A DNA stretch of 64,000 nt. Source: Corynebacterium afermentans subsp. lipophilum (GTDB lineage: Bacteria > Actinomycetota > Actinomycetes > Mycobacteriales > Mycobacteriaceae). The notes beneath the pieces were generated by a model that searched no databases, had not been told where the DNA came from, and saw only the letters and a list, made by a program, of their open reading frames with translations. Shown here piece by piece: positions 1-8,649 of this stretch (positions within the stretch are counted from its first letter, which is position 1; every line of letters begins with the position of its first letter). The stretch covers positions 248,001 to 312,000 of the forward strand of contig NZ_CP046530.1 in the NCBI RefSeq assembly GCF_030408375.1. The letters are read 5' to 3'. The translations under genes were made by a program, and so were the position numbers.

Positions 1-2
1 CG

Positions 3-464
3 GGTTCGTCGGTGGAGCGCTACCGCGAGCTCGCGGCGTCGGAAGGCATTGGCGGCTGCACCCGTTTCCTCGGGCCGCGGCCGCCGGAGGAGCTGGTGAG
101 CATCTACCAGGCCGCGGACATCGTGGCGGTGCCCAGCTACAACGAGAGTTTCGGGCTCGTGGCGGTGGAGGCGCAGGCGACGGGCACCCCGGTTGTCGCG
201 GCGCGCGTCGGCGGCCTGCCGCTCGCGGTCGCGGACGGTGAGACGGGCTTGCTGGTCGACGGCCACGGCCACGAGGACTGGGCAAAGGCCTTGGAGCAGT
301 TGCTTATCGACGATCCCACGCGCATCCACATGGGCGAACAAGCCGTCGCCCACGCGAAAGCGTTCAGCTGGTCCGCTTCGGCAAGCAAACTGATAGAGGT
401 CTACACCGACACTTTGAACGGCTACGTCCCGGGCGTGGCCGCCCGGGACGCGGGCGGAATGTAG
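3..464 (+). CDS. mshA: D-inositol-3-phosphate glycosyltransferase MshA (C-terminal part)
   Basis: The reading frame is open from the left edge, so this is the 3' end of a longer gene (about 150 residues visible of roughly 420 expected). It is the C-terminal Rossmann half of a GT4 (GT-B fold) glycosyltransferase. The visible run [20 protein letters not shown] is followed by [21 protein letters not shown], the E-x7-E type UDP-sugar binding region of this family. MshA joins GlcNAc to inositol-3-phosphate, the first step of mycothiol synthesis in actinobacteria. The name rests on sequence resemblance and on the gpmA neighbourhood; another GT4 enzyme cannot be fully excluded without the N-terminus. 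It converges on the protease gene that ends 9 nt downstream. Confidence 0.8.
   Translation, partial: GSSVERYRELAASEGIGGCTRFLGPRPPEELVSIYQAADIVAVPSYNESFGLVAVEAQATGTPVVAARVGGLPLAVADGETGLLVDGHGHEDWAKALEQLLIDDPTRIHMGEQAVAHAKAFSWSASASKLIEVYTDTLNGYVPGVAARDAGGM
302..312 (+). repeat. Iterated 11-mer GCTTATCGACG (nine copies in the window)
   Basis: Exact copies read as GCTTATCGACG on the plus strand at 302-312, 35153-35163 and 47278-47288, and as CGTCGATAAGC at 2310-2320, 13790-13800, 24277-24287, 35724-35734, 50280-50290 and 63035-63045. They occur in genes on both strands, in at least two frames (Val-Asp-Lys or Leu-Ile-Asp codons) and once across a stop codon. Uniform chance would give about 0.03 copies in 64 kb. 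Confidence 0.85.
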
Positions 465-473
465 GGGCCGCGC

Positions 474-1619
474 CTAGAGGCGCTTGCCGATCTCCTCGCC
501 GATGGATGCCCCGCCCCAGTAGCCGATGCGGTCGGAGTGGTGGCTGATGGCGCGGTCGATTTCCGCCGGGTCGAACTGGCCCTGCGAAGCCTTCTGCGCC
601 AGACCGGCGGCCTCTTGCTTGGCGTTGTCGACGGCTTTGCGCAGCTCCTCGCGAGGCACCGGCGGCTTGAGGTTGGGGTTGAGGCGCTCGATCTCGGCGG
701 AGACGCGTTCCTCCTCTTCACCGGAGGTGGTGAAGTTCTCGCGCGGCGCGGTGGAGTCGGTGGGGGTGAACACTTCGTTGACCTGGCCGTCGGGGATGCC
801 GTAGGCGTCCTCGATAATGCGGTCCACCGGCTGCGCCTTGCCGAGTGGCCCGAGCGTCATGGAGGACACGCCGATGGCGGCGCCGTCTCGCGGGTCGTAG
901 TTGATGCCGCCGGAGTCGCCCTGCACGTAGTTCAGCCCCCAGCTGTAGATGCCGTTTCTGGTGCGGCCGATCTGCTTGGCGCAGGTGCGGCCCGTGGTGG
1001 CGCCGTCCTTGCAGATGGGCTGGCCGAAGTTGTCGACCGAGACCTCGCCCGGGGCGAGCGTGCGGAAGTCGCGCACATGCGTGATCTTCACCGGTTCGCC
1101 CTGCACGCCGCCGTTGAAGTCGCGGGAGTGGGACAGGCCGGTTTCGGTCACGCCGTCGTCGATGCGCACCACGCCCCAGTCGGCAGTGCGGATGGACTGC
1201 ATCGGGTCGCTCAGGTTCATGGCTTCCGGGGTGACGTGGTTGGACGCCACGCGCTCGCCGAAGCGCTTGTACTCGGTGCCCACGGGGGCGTAGAACTCGT
1301 TTTTCACCTCTGGGAAGCCTGGCATGGTGTTCACGCAATGGGAGACAGTGAGCATCACGCGCTGCGGCTCCTTGCCAGGCAGGTGCAGGGTGCCGTTGGG
1401 GCCCTGGGAGCAGGTGCTGATCCAGGCGTCGCGCGGCATGGTCGCCTTCTCGCCGGTGGGCAGGTCGATCGTCTTAGGCGGGTCCTGCGGCATCCCTCTC
1501 ATTGGCGCGCCGGGTGCCACGAGCGCGGGTTCGGCCTCCGCCGGCGCGGGGAGGGCCTGAAGTGCGAGCAGGCTGGCTGCTGCAAGTGCTGTTGCTGGTG
1601 TTCGAAGACTGAATCGCAT
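474..1619 (-). CDS. Secreted trypsin-like serine protease, paralogue A
   Basis: 381 residues. The start is the ATG at 1619, chosen because it begins a typical signal peptide (MRFSLRT, then an Ala/Leu-rich stretch ending near PAPAEAEP); the frame continues upstream but only into low-quality sequence inside the next gene. The S1 catalytic residues are visible: His in TVSHCVN, Asp in ADWGVVRID and Ser in QGDSGG. After the protease domain (about residues 60-290) comes a helical, charged C-terminal region (ELRKAVDNAKQ). It is the last of three tandem paralogues read right to left, 10 nt after paralogue B, so cotranscription is likely. The substrate is unknown; processing of wall or host proteins is only a guess. 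Confidence 0.88.
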   Translation of the reverse strand: MRFSLRTPATALAAASLLALQALPAPAEAEPALVAPGAPMRGMPQDPPKTIDLPTGEKATMPRDAWISTCSQGPNGTLHLPGKEPQRVMLTVSHCVNTMPGFPEVKNEFYAPVGTEYKRFGERVASNHVTPEAMNLSDPMQSIRTADWGVVRIDDGVTETGLSHSRDFNGGVQGEPVKITHVRDFRTLAPGEVSVDNFGQPICKDGATTGRTCAKQIGRTRNGIYSWGLNYVQGDSGGINYDPRDGAAIGVSSMTLGPLGKAQPVDRIIEDAYGIPDGQVNEVFTPTDSTAPRENFTTSGEEEERVSAEIERLNPNLKPPVPREELRKAVDNAKQEAAGLAQKASQGQFDPAEIDRAISHHSDRIGYWGGASIGEEIGKRL

Positions 1620-1629
1620 GAGAATTACC

Positions 1630-2787
1630 TTAACGTGCAGACTTGATCTTTGCGTCCAGTGCGAACCCGCCCCAAAAGGCGATGTCGTTGCCATGCTTCT
1701 CGACGAGCCGCTGGACCTCACCAGCATCCACCCCGCCATGCAGCGCTTGACGCGCGGTTTCGTGGGCGGCCTGGCTTGCTTCGTCGACGGCGCGGCGCAG
1801 CTCCGCTTCCGGGTTCGGCGGAACGAAATCGGGGTTGAGCTCCCATGTGGCCTGGTCGATGCGCTCGCGTTCCGCGCCGGTGGTGGTGAATTCTGCGCGC
1901 GGGGCAGGGTCTGCGATTTTGAATGCCTGGTTGACCTGGCCGTCGGGGATGCCGTATGCGCTCTCAATCGCGCGGTCCGCGGCCTGGGAGCCGAACAGCG
2001 GCCCAATCCCGCCATTAGTGGTGCCGATGACGGCGCCGTCGCGCGGGTCGAAGTTCACCCCGCCGGAATCGCCTATCTCTACGGCAACACCGATGCTGTA
2101 GATGGTGTTGCGGCTGCGGGCGATCTGCCTGCCGCAGGACCGTCCAGTGGTGGCGCCGTCCTTGCAGATCGGCTGGCCGAAGTTGTCCACCGAGTACTCG
2201 CCGGGGCGAAGCGTGCGATAGTCGCGGATGCCGGTGAGCTGCACCGGATCACCCGCAGAACCGCCGGCGACGTCGCGGGAGTGGGAGAGGTTTGTGGCGG
2301 TGACCGTGTCGTCGATAAGCACGAACGCCCAGTCGGGTTCCGTGAGCGCGGCGGGCAGATCGGCGGGCGAGCGGGTTTCAGTGGTGGGCCCGCTATTCGG
2401 GCCGCGGGTGCCGATGCGGGTGTAGCCGTCGCCGATCGGCACGGTGATTGTCGTGGACGGCTCTGGCAGGCCAGGGATCTGGTTCACACAATGCGAGGCC
2501 GTGAGCATCACGCGTTGCGGGCCCGTCGGGGTGGCAACGGTGCCGGTCGGGCCCTGCGAACAGGTCACGGTGTAGCGCTCCGGGGGGACGAAGACCTGTG
2601 CTCCCCACGGTGTGGCCGCCTGCGCGGGCGGGTTGACGGCGGGGACGCGGTAGGGCGCGCCGGGCGCGGCGTGCGCAGGCTCCGCGGCGTGCGCTTGGGG
2701 CACTGTGGGGGACACTGCGGGGGTGGCAAAGGGCGCCGCCAGGCACAACAACAGTGCTCCGGCAGCGAGAGACGCAGGGGTTCGCAT
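1630..2787 (-). CDS. Secreted trypsin-like serine protease, paralogue B
   Basis: 385 residues with an N-terminal signal peptide (MRTPASLAAGALLLCLAAPF). The S1 triad is present: His in TASHCVN, Asp in PDWAFVLID, Ser in IGDSGG. Two cysteines in PICKDGATTGRSCG are shared with paralogues A and C and probably form a disulphide next to the active site. The helical tail ELRRAVDEASQAAHET again resembles its neighbours. It lies between paralogues C and A with gaps of 52 and 10 nt. Shared motifs such as IPDGQVN after the protease domain show that the three genes arose by duplication. Confidence 0.88.
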   Translation of the reverse strand: MRTPASLAAGALLLCLAAPFATPAVSPTVPQAHAAEPAHAAPGAPYRVPAVNPPAQAATPWGAQVFVPPERYTVTCSQGPTGTVATPTGPQRVMLTASHCVNQIPGLPEPSTTITVPIGDGYTRIGTRGPNSGPTTETRSPADLPAALTEPDWAFVLIDDTVTATNLSHSRDVAGGSAGDPVQLTGIRDYRTLRPGEYSVDNFGQPICKDGATTGRSCGRQIARSRNTIYSIGVAVEIGDSGGVNFDPRDGAVIGTTNGGIGPLFGSQAADRAIESAYGIPDGQVNQAFKIADPAPRAEFTTTGAERERIDQATWELNPDFVPPNPEAELRRAVDEASQAAHETARQALHGGVDAGEVQRLVEKHGNDIAFWGGFALDAKIKSAR

Positions 2788-2839
2788 ACCTCTAGTGTAA
2801 GTCCGCAGCGCCGGTGTTTCAGGTGGTCAGCTGTGTGAT

Positions 2840-3952
2840 TTAGCGCAGGAACGCGTCGACGGCGCCGCGCACATCGCCCGCGTGCTGCTGCGCCGCCGCG
2901 CCTGCGCGACCGGCGAGGTCCTGCGCCGCTGCGACCGGATCGGCGGCCTGGGGGAGCTGCGCGGCCTCCGCGCTGAACCGCGCCGCGTCCGCCTGCGCGC
3001 CCATGACGGCGCGGTCGAGCAACTCGCGTGGCTGGGGGCCGTCGACAAGCTGGGGCGCCTGAGGAGAGGACTGCGCAACTTCCTCGTACAACGGCGCGAA
3101 GTCGGCGCGCTGCGCGTCGCCTGCCGGGGTGAACGCCTCGTTGACCTGGCCGTCGGGGATGCCGTAGGCGTCCTCCAGAGCCCTATCAACTTGCTGCGAA
3201 TTCCCCAGCGGCCCGAGGCCGACGATGCTCAGCCCCACAGCCTCGCCGGTGCGCGGGTCATAGTTGATGCCGCCCGAATCGCCCGATTCGTAGCCCACGC
3301 CGAAGTGCCACACGAAGTTCTGGGTGCGAAACATCTGCACGCCGCAGGAGCGGCCGGTGCGCATGCCGTCCTTGCAAATGGGTTGGCCGGCATTGTCGAA
3401 GCTGATCAGCTCGTCTCCGCGCAGGTTGCGGTAGTCCTTCACCCCCGTGATCGCCACCGGCGCGGACGGGCCGCGACCCTGCTGATCCACCGACGACGAC
3501 ACGCCCGAAGCCTCCACACCGGGAGCGAGGTGCACCGTCGTCCAGTCGGGCTCGTCGATGATGCGGTAGAAGTCCATCAACTCTCCGTTGCCGAGTTCAA
3601 ACGGGGTGCGTTGCTTATCCACGTCACCCACCCGCGGGTACTCCACCTTCCCGTGTTCGCGCACCGGTGCGAACACGACAGGGCGGACAGTTTTGCCCTT
3701 GACTTCGAAACAGTGCGCCGCGGTGACCATGATCTGCTTCGTTTGCCCGTCCGGGGTGCGGACGGTGCCAGCCGGGCCCTGGCTGCATCGCGCGCTGTGG
3801 GCGAAGGAGTCGGAGTCGTCGTTGAGCATGGCGATCGGTGCGCCGGGGGCGGCGAGTGCGGGGGCTGCTGCGGCGGCGCTTGGGGCGCCGAGGGTGGCGC
3901 AGGCAGCTGCGAGGGCTGCTGCGAGGGCTGCTGTGAGGCGTGATTTCAACAT
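2840..3952 (-). CDS. Secreted trypsin-like serine protease, paralogue C
   Basis: 370 residues and the first gene of the three-protease set. The signal peptide runs from MLKSRLTAALAAALAAACAT to about residue 35. The catalytic residues are His in TAAHCFE, Asp in PDWTTVHL and Ser in SGDSGGINYD. The shared cysteine pair is in PICKDGMRTGRSCG. The C-terminal region is rich in Ala and Gln and predicted helical (ALLDRAVMGAQ-like segments). It is divergent from gpmA with about 147 nt between the start codons, which must hold the promoter of the protease set. It is the most diverged of the three around the His site. Confidence 0.88.
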   Translation of the reverse strand: MLKSRLTAALAAALAAACATLGAPSAAAAAPALAAPGAPIAMLNDDSDSFAHSARCSQGPAGTVRTPDGQTKQIMVTAAHCFEVKGKTVRPVVFAPVREHGKVEYPRVGDVDKQRTPFELGNGELMDFYRIIDEPDWTTVHLAPGVEASGVSSSVDQQGRGPSAPVAITGVKDYRNLRGDELISFDNAGQPICKDGMRTGRSCGVQMFRTQNFVWHFGVGYESGDSGGINYDPRTGEAVGLSIVGLGPLGNSQQVDRALEDAYGIPDGQVNEAFTPAGDAQRADFAPLYEEVAQSSPQAPQLVDGPQPRELLDRAVMGAQADAARFSAEAAQLPQAADPVAAAQDLAGRAGAAAQQHAGDVRGAVDAFLR

Positions 3953-4099
3953 GTCTTCAAACTTTAAACCCCTGCCCGTCCTCTGCCCGGCACACCCTTC
4001 CGGTTGCGGATCCAGCTACTCGGCTCCCGCGCGGCAGAGATTCCGCAACTGCCCGGCAAACCGCCGACAGTTGTCCCCATCCGTGGCATGCTTGAAGGT

Positions 4100-4846
4100 A
4101 TGGGTAACGGAAAGCTGATTCTCGTTCGCCACGGGCAGAGCGAGTGGAACAAATCGAACCAGTTCACCGGCTGGGTGGACGTGGACCTCACCGAGCAGGG
4201 CGAGGCCGAGGCTGTCAACGCCGGCAAGCTCATGGTTGAAAAAGGTGTCCTCCCGGACATCCTGTTCACCTCGCTGCTGCGCCGCGCGATCCGCACCGCG
4301 AACATCACGCTGAACGCGGCGGACCGCCACTGGATCCCGGTGGAGCGCAACTGGCGTCTCAACGAGCGCCACTACGGCAAGCTGCAGGGCCTGAACAAAG
4401 CGGAGATCCGCGACGAGTTCGGCGAGGAGCAGTTCATGGAGTGGCGCCGCTCCTACGACACCCCGCCGCCGAAAATCGACACGGACAACGAGTACGCGCA
4501 GACCAATGATCCGCGCTACGCATTCCTGCCGGAGGTGCCGCGCACCGAGTGCCTGAAGGACGTGGTGGAGCGCTTCCTGCCGTACTACATCGACGTCATC
4601 GCGCCGCACGCCATGGCTGGCAAGAACGTCATGGTCGCAGCGCACGGCAACTCGCTGCGTGCGCTGGTGAAGTACCTGGACAACATCTCCGACGAGGACA
4701 TCGCAGGGTTGAACATCCCCACCGGCATGCCGCTGGTCTACGAGATTGACGAAAACGGCAAGGTGCTCAACCCCGGCGGCACCTACCTGGACCCGGAGGC
4801 CGCCGAGGCCGGCGCCGCTGCTGTGGCGAACCAGGGGCAGAAGTAG
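4100..4846 (+). CDS. gpmA: 2,3-bisphosphoglycerate-dependent phosphoglycerate mutase
   Basis: 248 residues, the usual size for the dPGM family. It interconverts 3- and 2-phosphoglycerate in glycolysis. The phosphohistidine motif [10 protein letters not shown] lies at residues 8-17 and the second His in [18 protein letters not shown] and RRSYDTPPP are family signatures. I chose the ATG at 4100 because it places KLILVRHG at the usual distance from the N-terminus; an in-frame ATG at 4088 would add four residues (MLEG) and is possible. senX3 follows after 12 nt, the arrangement known from mycobacteria and corynebacteria. Confidence 0.96.
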   Translation: MGNGKLILVRHGQSEWNKSNQFTGWVDVDLTEQGEAEAVNAGKLMVEKGVLPDILFTSLLRRAIRTANITLNAADRHWIPVERNWRLNERHYGKLQGLNKAEIRDEFGEEQFMEWRRSYDTPPPKIDTDNEYAQTNDPRYAFLPEVPRTECLKDVVERFLPYYIDVIAPHAMAGKNVMVAAHGNSLRALVKYLDNISDEDIAGLNIPTGMPLVYEIDENGKVLNPGGTYLDPEAAEAGAAAVANQGQK

Positions 4847-4858
4847 CACACTGTCCCC

Positions 4859-6034
4859 GTGACGCCGATTCTCGCTTTTCTCATCGGCGCTGCGCTGACC
4901 GTGCCCGCTGTGCTGCTCGGCCAGTGGGCGCTTCGCTGGCGCGCCCGAAACCGGGCTGACGATGGCGCACAGGACGATACCGTCGCCGCGGTCAGCCAGG
5001 TGCTGCACCTAGTCACCCAGGGTTCGCCCACCGGTATCGCGGTGATCAACCGTAGCGGCAACGTGATGCTGTCCAACGCGCGGGCCCACGACATGTCCAT
5101 CGTGCACGACGGCAGCGTCAACCCCCGCGTGTTAGAGGCGGCGAAGGAGGCACTTGAGCAGCAGGAAGAGCATGTCCTCGACCTGGATCTGCCGCAGCGC
5201 ACCACCGGCAGCCGCATCCGGAACGTGCGCGCGCTGGTCGCGCCGCTGACGTTGACGGACAACTCGTACGCCATTGTGTACGGCTCGGACGAGTCTGAAA
5301 ACGTGCGCATGGAAAATGCGCGCCGCGACTTCGTGGCCAACGTTTCTCACGAGTTGAAGACCCCGGTGGGCGGCATGGCGCTTCTCGCGGAAGCGCTGCT
5401 GCAGGACCCCACGGACCCGGAGATGGTGGAGTACTTCGGCAACAAACTGCAGAAGGAAGCTCACCGCATGGGGGAGATGATCACGGATCTGATTTCCCTT
5501 TCCAAGCTCCAGGGCGCGGAGGCGTTGCCGGATATGGCGCCGGTGCGGGTGGACGACATCGTGGACGACGCGGTGGCGCGCAACCTGGTCGCCGCCGAGA
5601 ACCACGGCATTGAGCTCACCCGCGGCCAGCGTCTTGGCCTGCGGGTGATGGGGGAGCGGGCCATGCTTACTGTCGCGTTGTCGAACCTGATCACCAACGC
5701 GATCAACTATTCGCCGAGCGGGCAACCGGTGAGCGTGACGCAGAAGCTGGTGCGCGACAACGTGGTGTTGATCAGAGTCACGGACCGGGGAATCGGTATT
5801 GCGCCGGAGGATCAGAAGCGCGTGTTTGAGCGGTTCTACAGGGTGGACAAGGCGCGCTCGCGCTCCACGGGCGGCACGGGACTGGGGTTAGCCATCGTGA
5901 AGCACGTGGTGGCCAACCATGGCGGTACCATTACATTGTGGTCGAGGCCTGGGACGGGCTCAACGTTCACCATCGAGCTGCCCCTGTACGACCCCGAGGC
6001 CGCTGGCGGAACAGGAACAGAAAAGGAAGAGTGA
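4859..6034 (+). CDS. senX3: Sensor histidine kinase SenX3
   Basis: 391 residues with a GTG start. One N-terminal membrane segment (PILAFLIGAALTVPAVLLGQ) leads into a PAS-like region (about 40-145), then a HisKA domain with the phospho-acceptor His164 in VANVSHELKTP, and an HATPase domain with N-box (NLITNAINY), G1 (DRGIGI) and G2 (GGTGLGLAIVKH). The family partners RegX3 in phosphate-starvation sensing, shown in mycobacteria; applying that here is inference from the gpmA-senX3-regX3 order. The stop codon is 1 nt before the regX3 start, so the two are cotranscribed and probably translationally coupled. Confidence 0.93.
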   Translation: MTPILAFLIGAALTVPAVLLGQWALRWRARNRADDGAQDDTVAAVSQVLHLVTQGSPTGIAVINRSGNVMLSNARAHDMSIVHDGSVNPRVLEAAKEALEQQEEHVLDLDLPQRTTGSRIRNVRALVAPLTLTDNSYAIVYGSDESENVRMENARRDFVANVSHELKTPVGGMALLAEALLQDPTDPEMVEYFGNKLQKEAHRMGEMITDLISLSKLQGAEALPDMAPVRVDDIVDDAVARNLVAAENHGIELTRGQRLGLRVMGERAMLTVALSNLITNAINYSPSGQPVSVTQKLVRDNVVLIRVTDRGIGIAPEDQKRVFERFYRVDKARSRSTGGTGLGLAIVKHVVANHGGTITLWSRPGTGSTFTIELPLYDPEAAGGTGTEKEE

Positions 6035-6035
6035 A

Positions 6036-6725
6036 GTGACAACCATTCTTATCGTTGAAGACGAGGAATCGCTGTCGGATCCTTTGGCCTACCTGCTGCG
6101 CAAGGAAGGTTTCGAGGCCGTCGTGGCCGCCGACGGGCAGGAGGGGCTAGACCTGTTCGCCTCCCAGGACATCGATTTGGTGCTGCTGGATCTGATGCTG
6201 CCGGGCATGAGCGGCACTGACGTGTGCAAGAAGCTGCGTGCGGAGTCGTCTGTGCCGATCATCATGGTCACCGCCCGCGACAGCGAGATCGACAAGGTTG
6301 TCGGCTTGGAGCTGGGCGCGGACGATTACGTGACTAAGCCGTACTCCACGCGCGAGCTCGTCGCCCGCATTCGTGCGGTGCTGCGCCGCGGACCCGAGAC
6401 CGAGGTGGTGGAGGAGGTCGACGACCAGCTGCTGCAGGGCGGCCGCGTGACCATGGACGTGGAGCGCCACACGGTGCTTGTGGACGGCCAGCCGGTGCCC
6501 ATGCCGCTCAAAGAGTTCGATCTTCTGGAGTACCTGCTGCGCAACGCTGGCCGTGTGCTCACCCGCGGCCAGCTGATCGACCGTATCTGGGGCGCCGATT
6601 ACGTCGGCGACACTAAAACCTTGGACGTGCACGTAAAGCGCCTGCGCACCAAGATCGAGGCGGAGCCCTCGCGCCCCACCCAACTCGTCACCGTCCGCGG
6701 CCTCGGCTACAAGTTCGAGGCGTAA
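6036..6725 (+). CDS. regX3: Response regulator RegX3 (OmpR family)
   Basis: 229 residues from the GTG at 6036; the start gives VTTILIVEDEE, the normal N-terminus of an OmpR-type receiver. Acidic residues are in VEDEE, the phosphorylation site is Asp52 in LVLLDLMLPG, and the conserved Lys is in DYVTKPYS. A winged-helix DNA-binding domain fills about residues 130-229 (LKEFDLLEYL; VHVKRLRTKIE; RGLGYKFEA). It is the partner of the kinase directly upstream. A GC-only inverted repeat (GCGCGC-aa-GCGCGC) just after the stop may help to end transcription from both convergent genes, but it has no T-tract. Confidence 0.95.
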   Translation: MTTILIVEDEESLSDPLAYLLRKEGFEAVVAADGQEGLDLFASQDIDLVLLDLMLPGMSGTDVCKKLRAESSVPIIMVTARDSEIDKVVGLELGADDYVTKPYSTRELVARIRAVLRRGPETEVVEEVDDQLLQGGRVTMDVERHTVLVDGQPVPMPLKEFDLLEYLLRNAGRVLTRGQLIDRIWGADYVGDTKTLDVHVKRLRTKIEAEPSRPTQLVTVRGLGYKFEA

Positions 6726-6741
6726 GCGCGCAAGCGCGCGG

Positions 6742-7650
6742 TTATGAGTGCGCGGCTTGGGTTGCGGGGTGGGTGGCCCGGAGGTCGTCGCTAAGCTGGG
6801 CGCGCTTTTCGCAATGCTTCGCGACGACACCGTACGGCTTTTCCCCGATCAAGGCGATGAGCTCGTCTTTCATGGACTGCCAGATGGGCGTGCCGCCAGA
6901 GTGGCAGGCGGGCGCGGAGGTGCACCACCAGTCGAAGTCCTCTCCACCGCCGCCCCACTGACGGCGGTGGTACTCGCCGATGGTGGTGCGAAGAATCTCT
7001 TGGCCGTCTGAGCGCTCCTCCCACGCGTCCTCGCGGGAAAACGGCACCTGCCAACACACCTCCGGCTTCGTGCCCACGATGTTGCGTCCTTCAGCCATCG
7101 CGAACTGGTGGAACGCGCAGCCTGCGCCGGTGGGGTGGCCGGGGCGGTTGGCGAAGATGCAGGCGCCGTCGACGACCTTGGTCTTGATGTGGGGGTCGGC
7201 CTCCTCGTCGTCGGGATCGGGCTCCATGGCATCTTCCTCTTCATCCCACTCCAGCCACGGCTCGAGCCAGGTCGGGTCGTTGGCGGCGAAGTAGGCGTCC
7301 GTCTCAGCTGGGCGCAGCTGCCAGTACTTCGCCGGCATTTCCTTGACGGCGTTGTAGACGGTGTCGCGGTCTTCCTCGTCGGCGATGTAGGCGCCGTGGA
7401 TGCAGCAGCCGACAGCCGGGTTGGATTCGTCGATGCCGTGGCACTCGGGCGTGCCGAAGCGGCAGGACCAGGTCGCTTCCGCCCAGGTCAGATCGATGGA
7501 GAAGATGTGGTTTGGATCATCCGGGTGGACGAATTCGAACCACTCGCGGGGGAAATCGGGGCGGGTTTCGCGCCCCGCCAGGATGGAGCGGCCGGCCGGC
7601 GAGTCCGCGGGGAAGCCGAGAAAAACGGGTTTCGGGGCTGGTTGATTCAC
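6742..7650 (-). CDS. Conserved cysteine-rich cytosolic protein, function unknown
   Basis: 302 residues, GTG start at 7650. I do not recognise a named family. The protein is acidic, has no signal peptide or membrane segment, and carries clustered cysteines and histidines: CRFGTPECHG and GCCIHGAY (about residues 63-87), then CIFANRPGHPTGAGCAFH, EVCWQV and WWCTSAPACHSG. This pattern suggests a metal or Fe-S cluster site, but that is inference. It is transcribed away from ppx, whose start codon is only 30 nt away, so the two promoters must overlap or one gene is leaderless. It converges on regX3. Confidence 0.75.
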   Translation of the reverse strand: MNQPAPKPVFLGFPADSPAGRSILAGRETRPDFPREWFEFVHPDDPNHIFSIDLTWAEATWSCRFGTPECHGIDESNPAVGCCIHGAYIADEEDRDTVYNAVKEMPAKYWQLRPAETDAYFAANDPTWLEPWLEWDEEEDAMEPDPDDEEADPHIKTKVVDGACIFANRPGHPTGAGCAFHQFAMAEGRNIVGTKPEVCWQVPFSREDAWEERSDGQEILRTTIGEYHRRQWGGGGEDFDWWCTSAPACHSGGTPIWQSMKDELIALIGEKPYGVVAKHCEKRAQLSDDLRATHPATQAAHS

Positions 7651-7680
7651 ACCTGGACACGGTAGACCCGTTACCCTGGG

Positions 7681-8649
7681 GTGGTGCGATTAGGTGTATT
7701 AGATGTCGGCAGCAACACGATCCATCTCGTGGCGGTCGACGCGTACAGCGGTAGCCGCCCGACGCCGATGAGCGATTGGAAGCAGCCGCTGCGTCTCGTT
7801 GAGCTGCTGGACAAAAAGGGCAATATCGAGGACAAGGGCGTAGCCAAGCTTGTCGACGCTGTCCAGGAGGCATCCGACCTCGCGGACAACCTCAAGTGCG
7901 AGGAGCTCGTGGCATTCGCCACCTCGGCGGTGCGTTCGGCCACCAACTCCCAGGACGTGCTCAAGCGCGTGGAGAAGAAGACCGGCGTGAAGCTGAACAT
8001 CCTCTCCGGAGAGGAGGAGGCGCGCCTGACGTTTCTGGCGGCGCGCCGCTGGCACGGCTGGTCCGCCGGCCGCATCACCAACTTCGACATCGGCGGCGGC
8101 TCGCTGGAGATCTCCACGGGCACCGAAGAGATGCCGGATCTGGCCGTGTCCCTGGACTTGGGCGCGGGGCGTTTGACCCACGAGTGGTTCGACACCGACC
8201 CGCCGGAGCGCAAAAAGATCAACATGCTGCGCGACTACATCGACGCCGAGCTCGCCGGGCCTGCCGAGCAGTTCAAGGCGATGGGGGAGACCGGCCTGGC
8301 CGTGGGCACGTCTAAGACCTTCCGCTCCCTGGCGCGCCTCACCGGCGCTGCGCCGTCGTCCGCCGGCCCATTCGTGCAGCGCACGCTTACCGCCCCGGGT
8401 CTGCGCCAGCTCATCGCGTTCATTTCCCGCATGACGGCGGCGGACCGCGCGGAGCTCGAGGGCATCAACTCGGACCGCTCCCACCAGATCGTCGCTGGTG
8501 CGTTGGTGGCGGAAGCTGCGATGCGTGCGTTGAATGTTGATAAGTTGGAGATCTGCCCGTGGGCTTTGCGCGAGGGCGTGATTCTCAAGCGCATCGACAA
8601 GGGGTCTTTGGACGCTGAGCAGGAAGCTAATAAAGGAGACGACAACTAA
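7681..8649 (+). CDS. ppx: Exopolyphosphatase / guanosine pentaphosphatase (Ppx/GppA family)
   Basis: 322 residues with a GTG start. It has the actin-like ASKHA fold of the Ppx/GppA family: the phosphate-1 loop [11 protein letters not shown] at the N-terminus, [21 protein letters not shown] and the phosphate-2 loop FDIGGGSLE. Only the catalytic region (about 300 residues) is present, without the C-terminal HD domain of the long E. coli form, as in corynebacterial Ppx2. It releases phosphate from polyphosphate. Its position just after senX3-regX3 fits a role in phosphate balance. It overlaps the next gene by 1 nt (TAATG). Confidence 0.9.
   Translation: MVRLGVLDVGSNTIHLVAVDAYSGSRPTPMSDWKQPLRLVELLDKKGNIEDKGVAKLVDAVQEASDLADNLKCEELVAFATSAVRSATNSQDVLKRVEKKTGVKLNILSGEEEARLTFLAARRWHGWSAGRITNFDIGGGSLEISTGTEEMPDLAVSLDLGAGRLTHEWFDTDPPERKKINMLRDYIDAELAGPAEQFKAMGETGLAVGTSKTFRSLARLTGAAPSSAGPFVQRTLTAPGLRQLIAFISRMTAADRAELEGINSDRSHQIVAGALVAEAAMRALNVDKLEICPWALREGVILKRIDKGSLDAEQEANKGDDN

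Noticed and set aside
1618-2838. Plus-strand frame of about 400 codons opposite protease B
   Set aside because: Antisense of a certain gene with signal peptide and catalytic triad.
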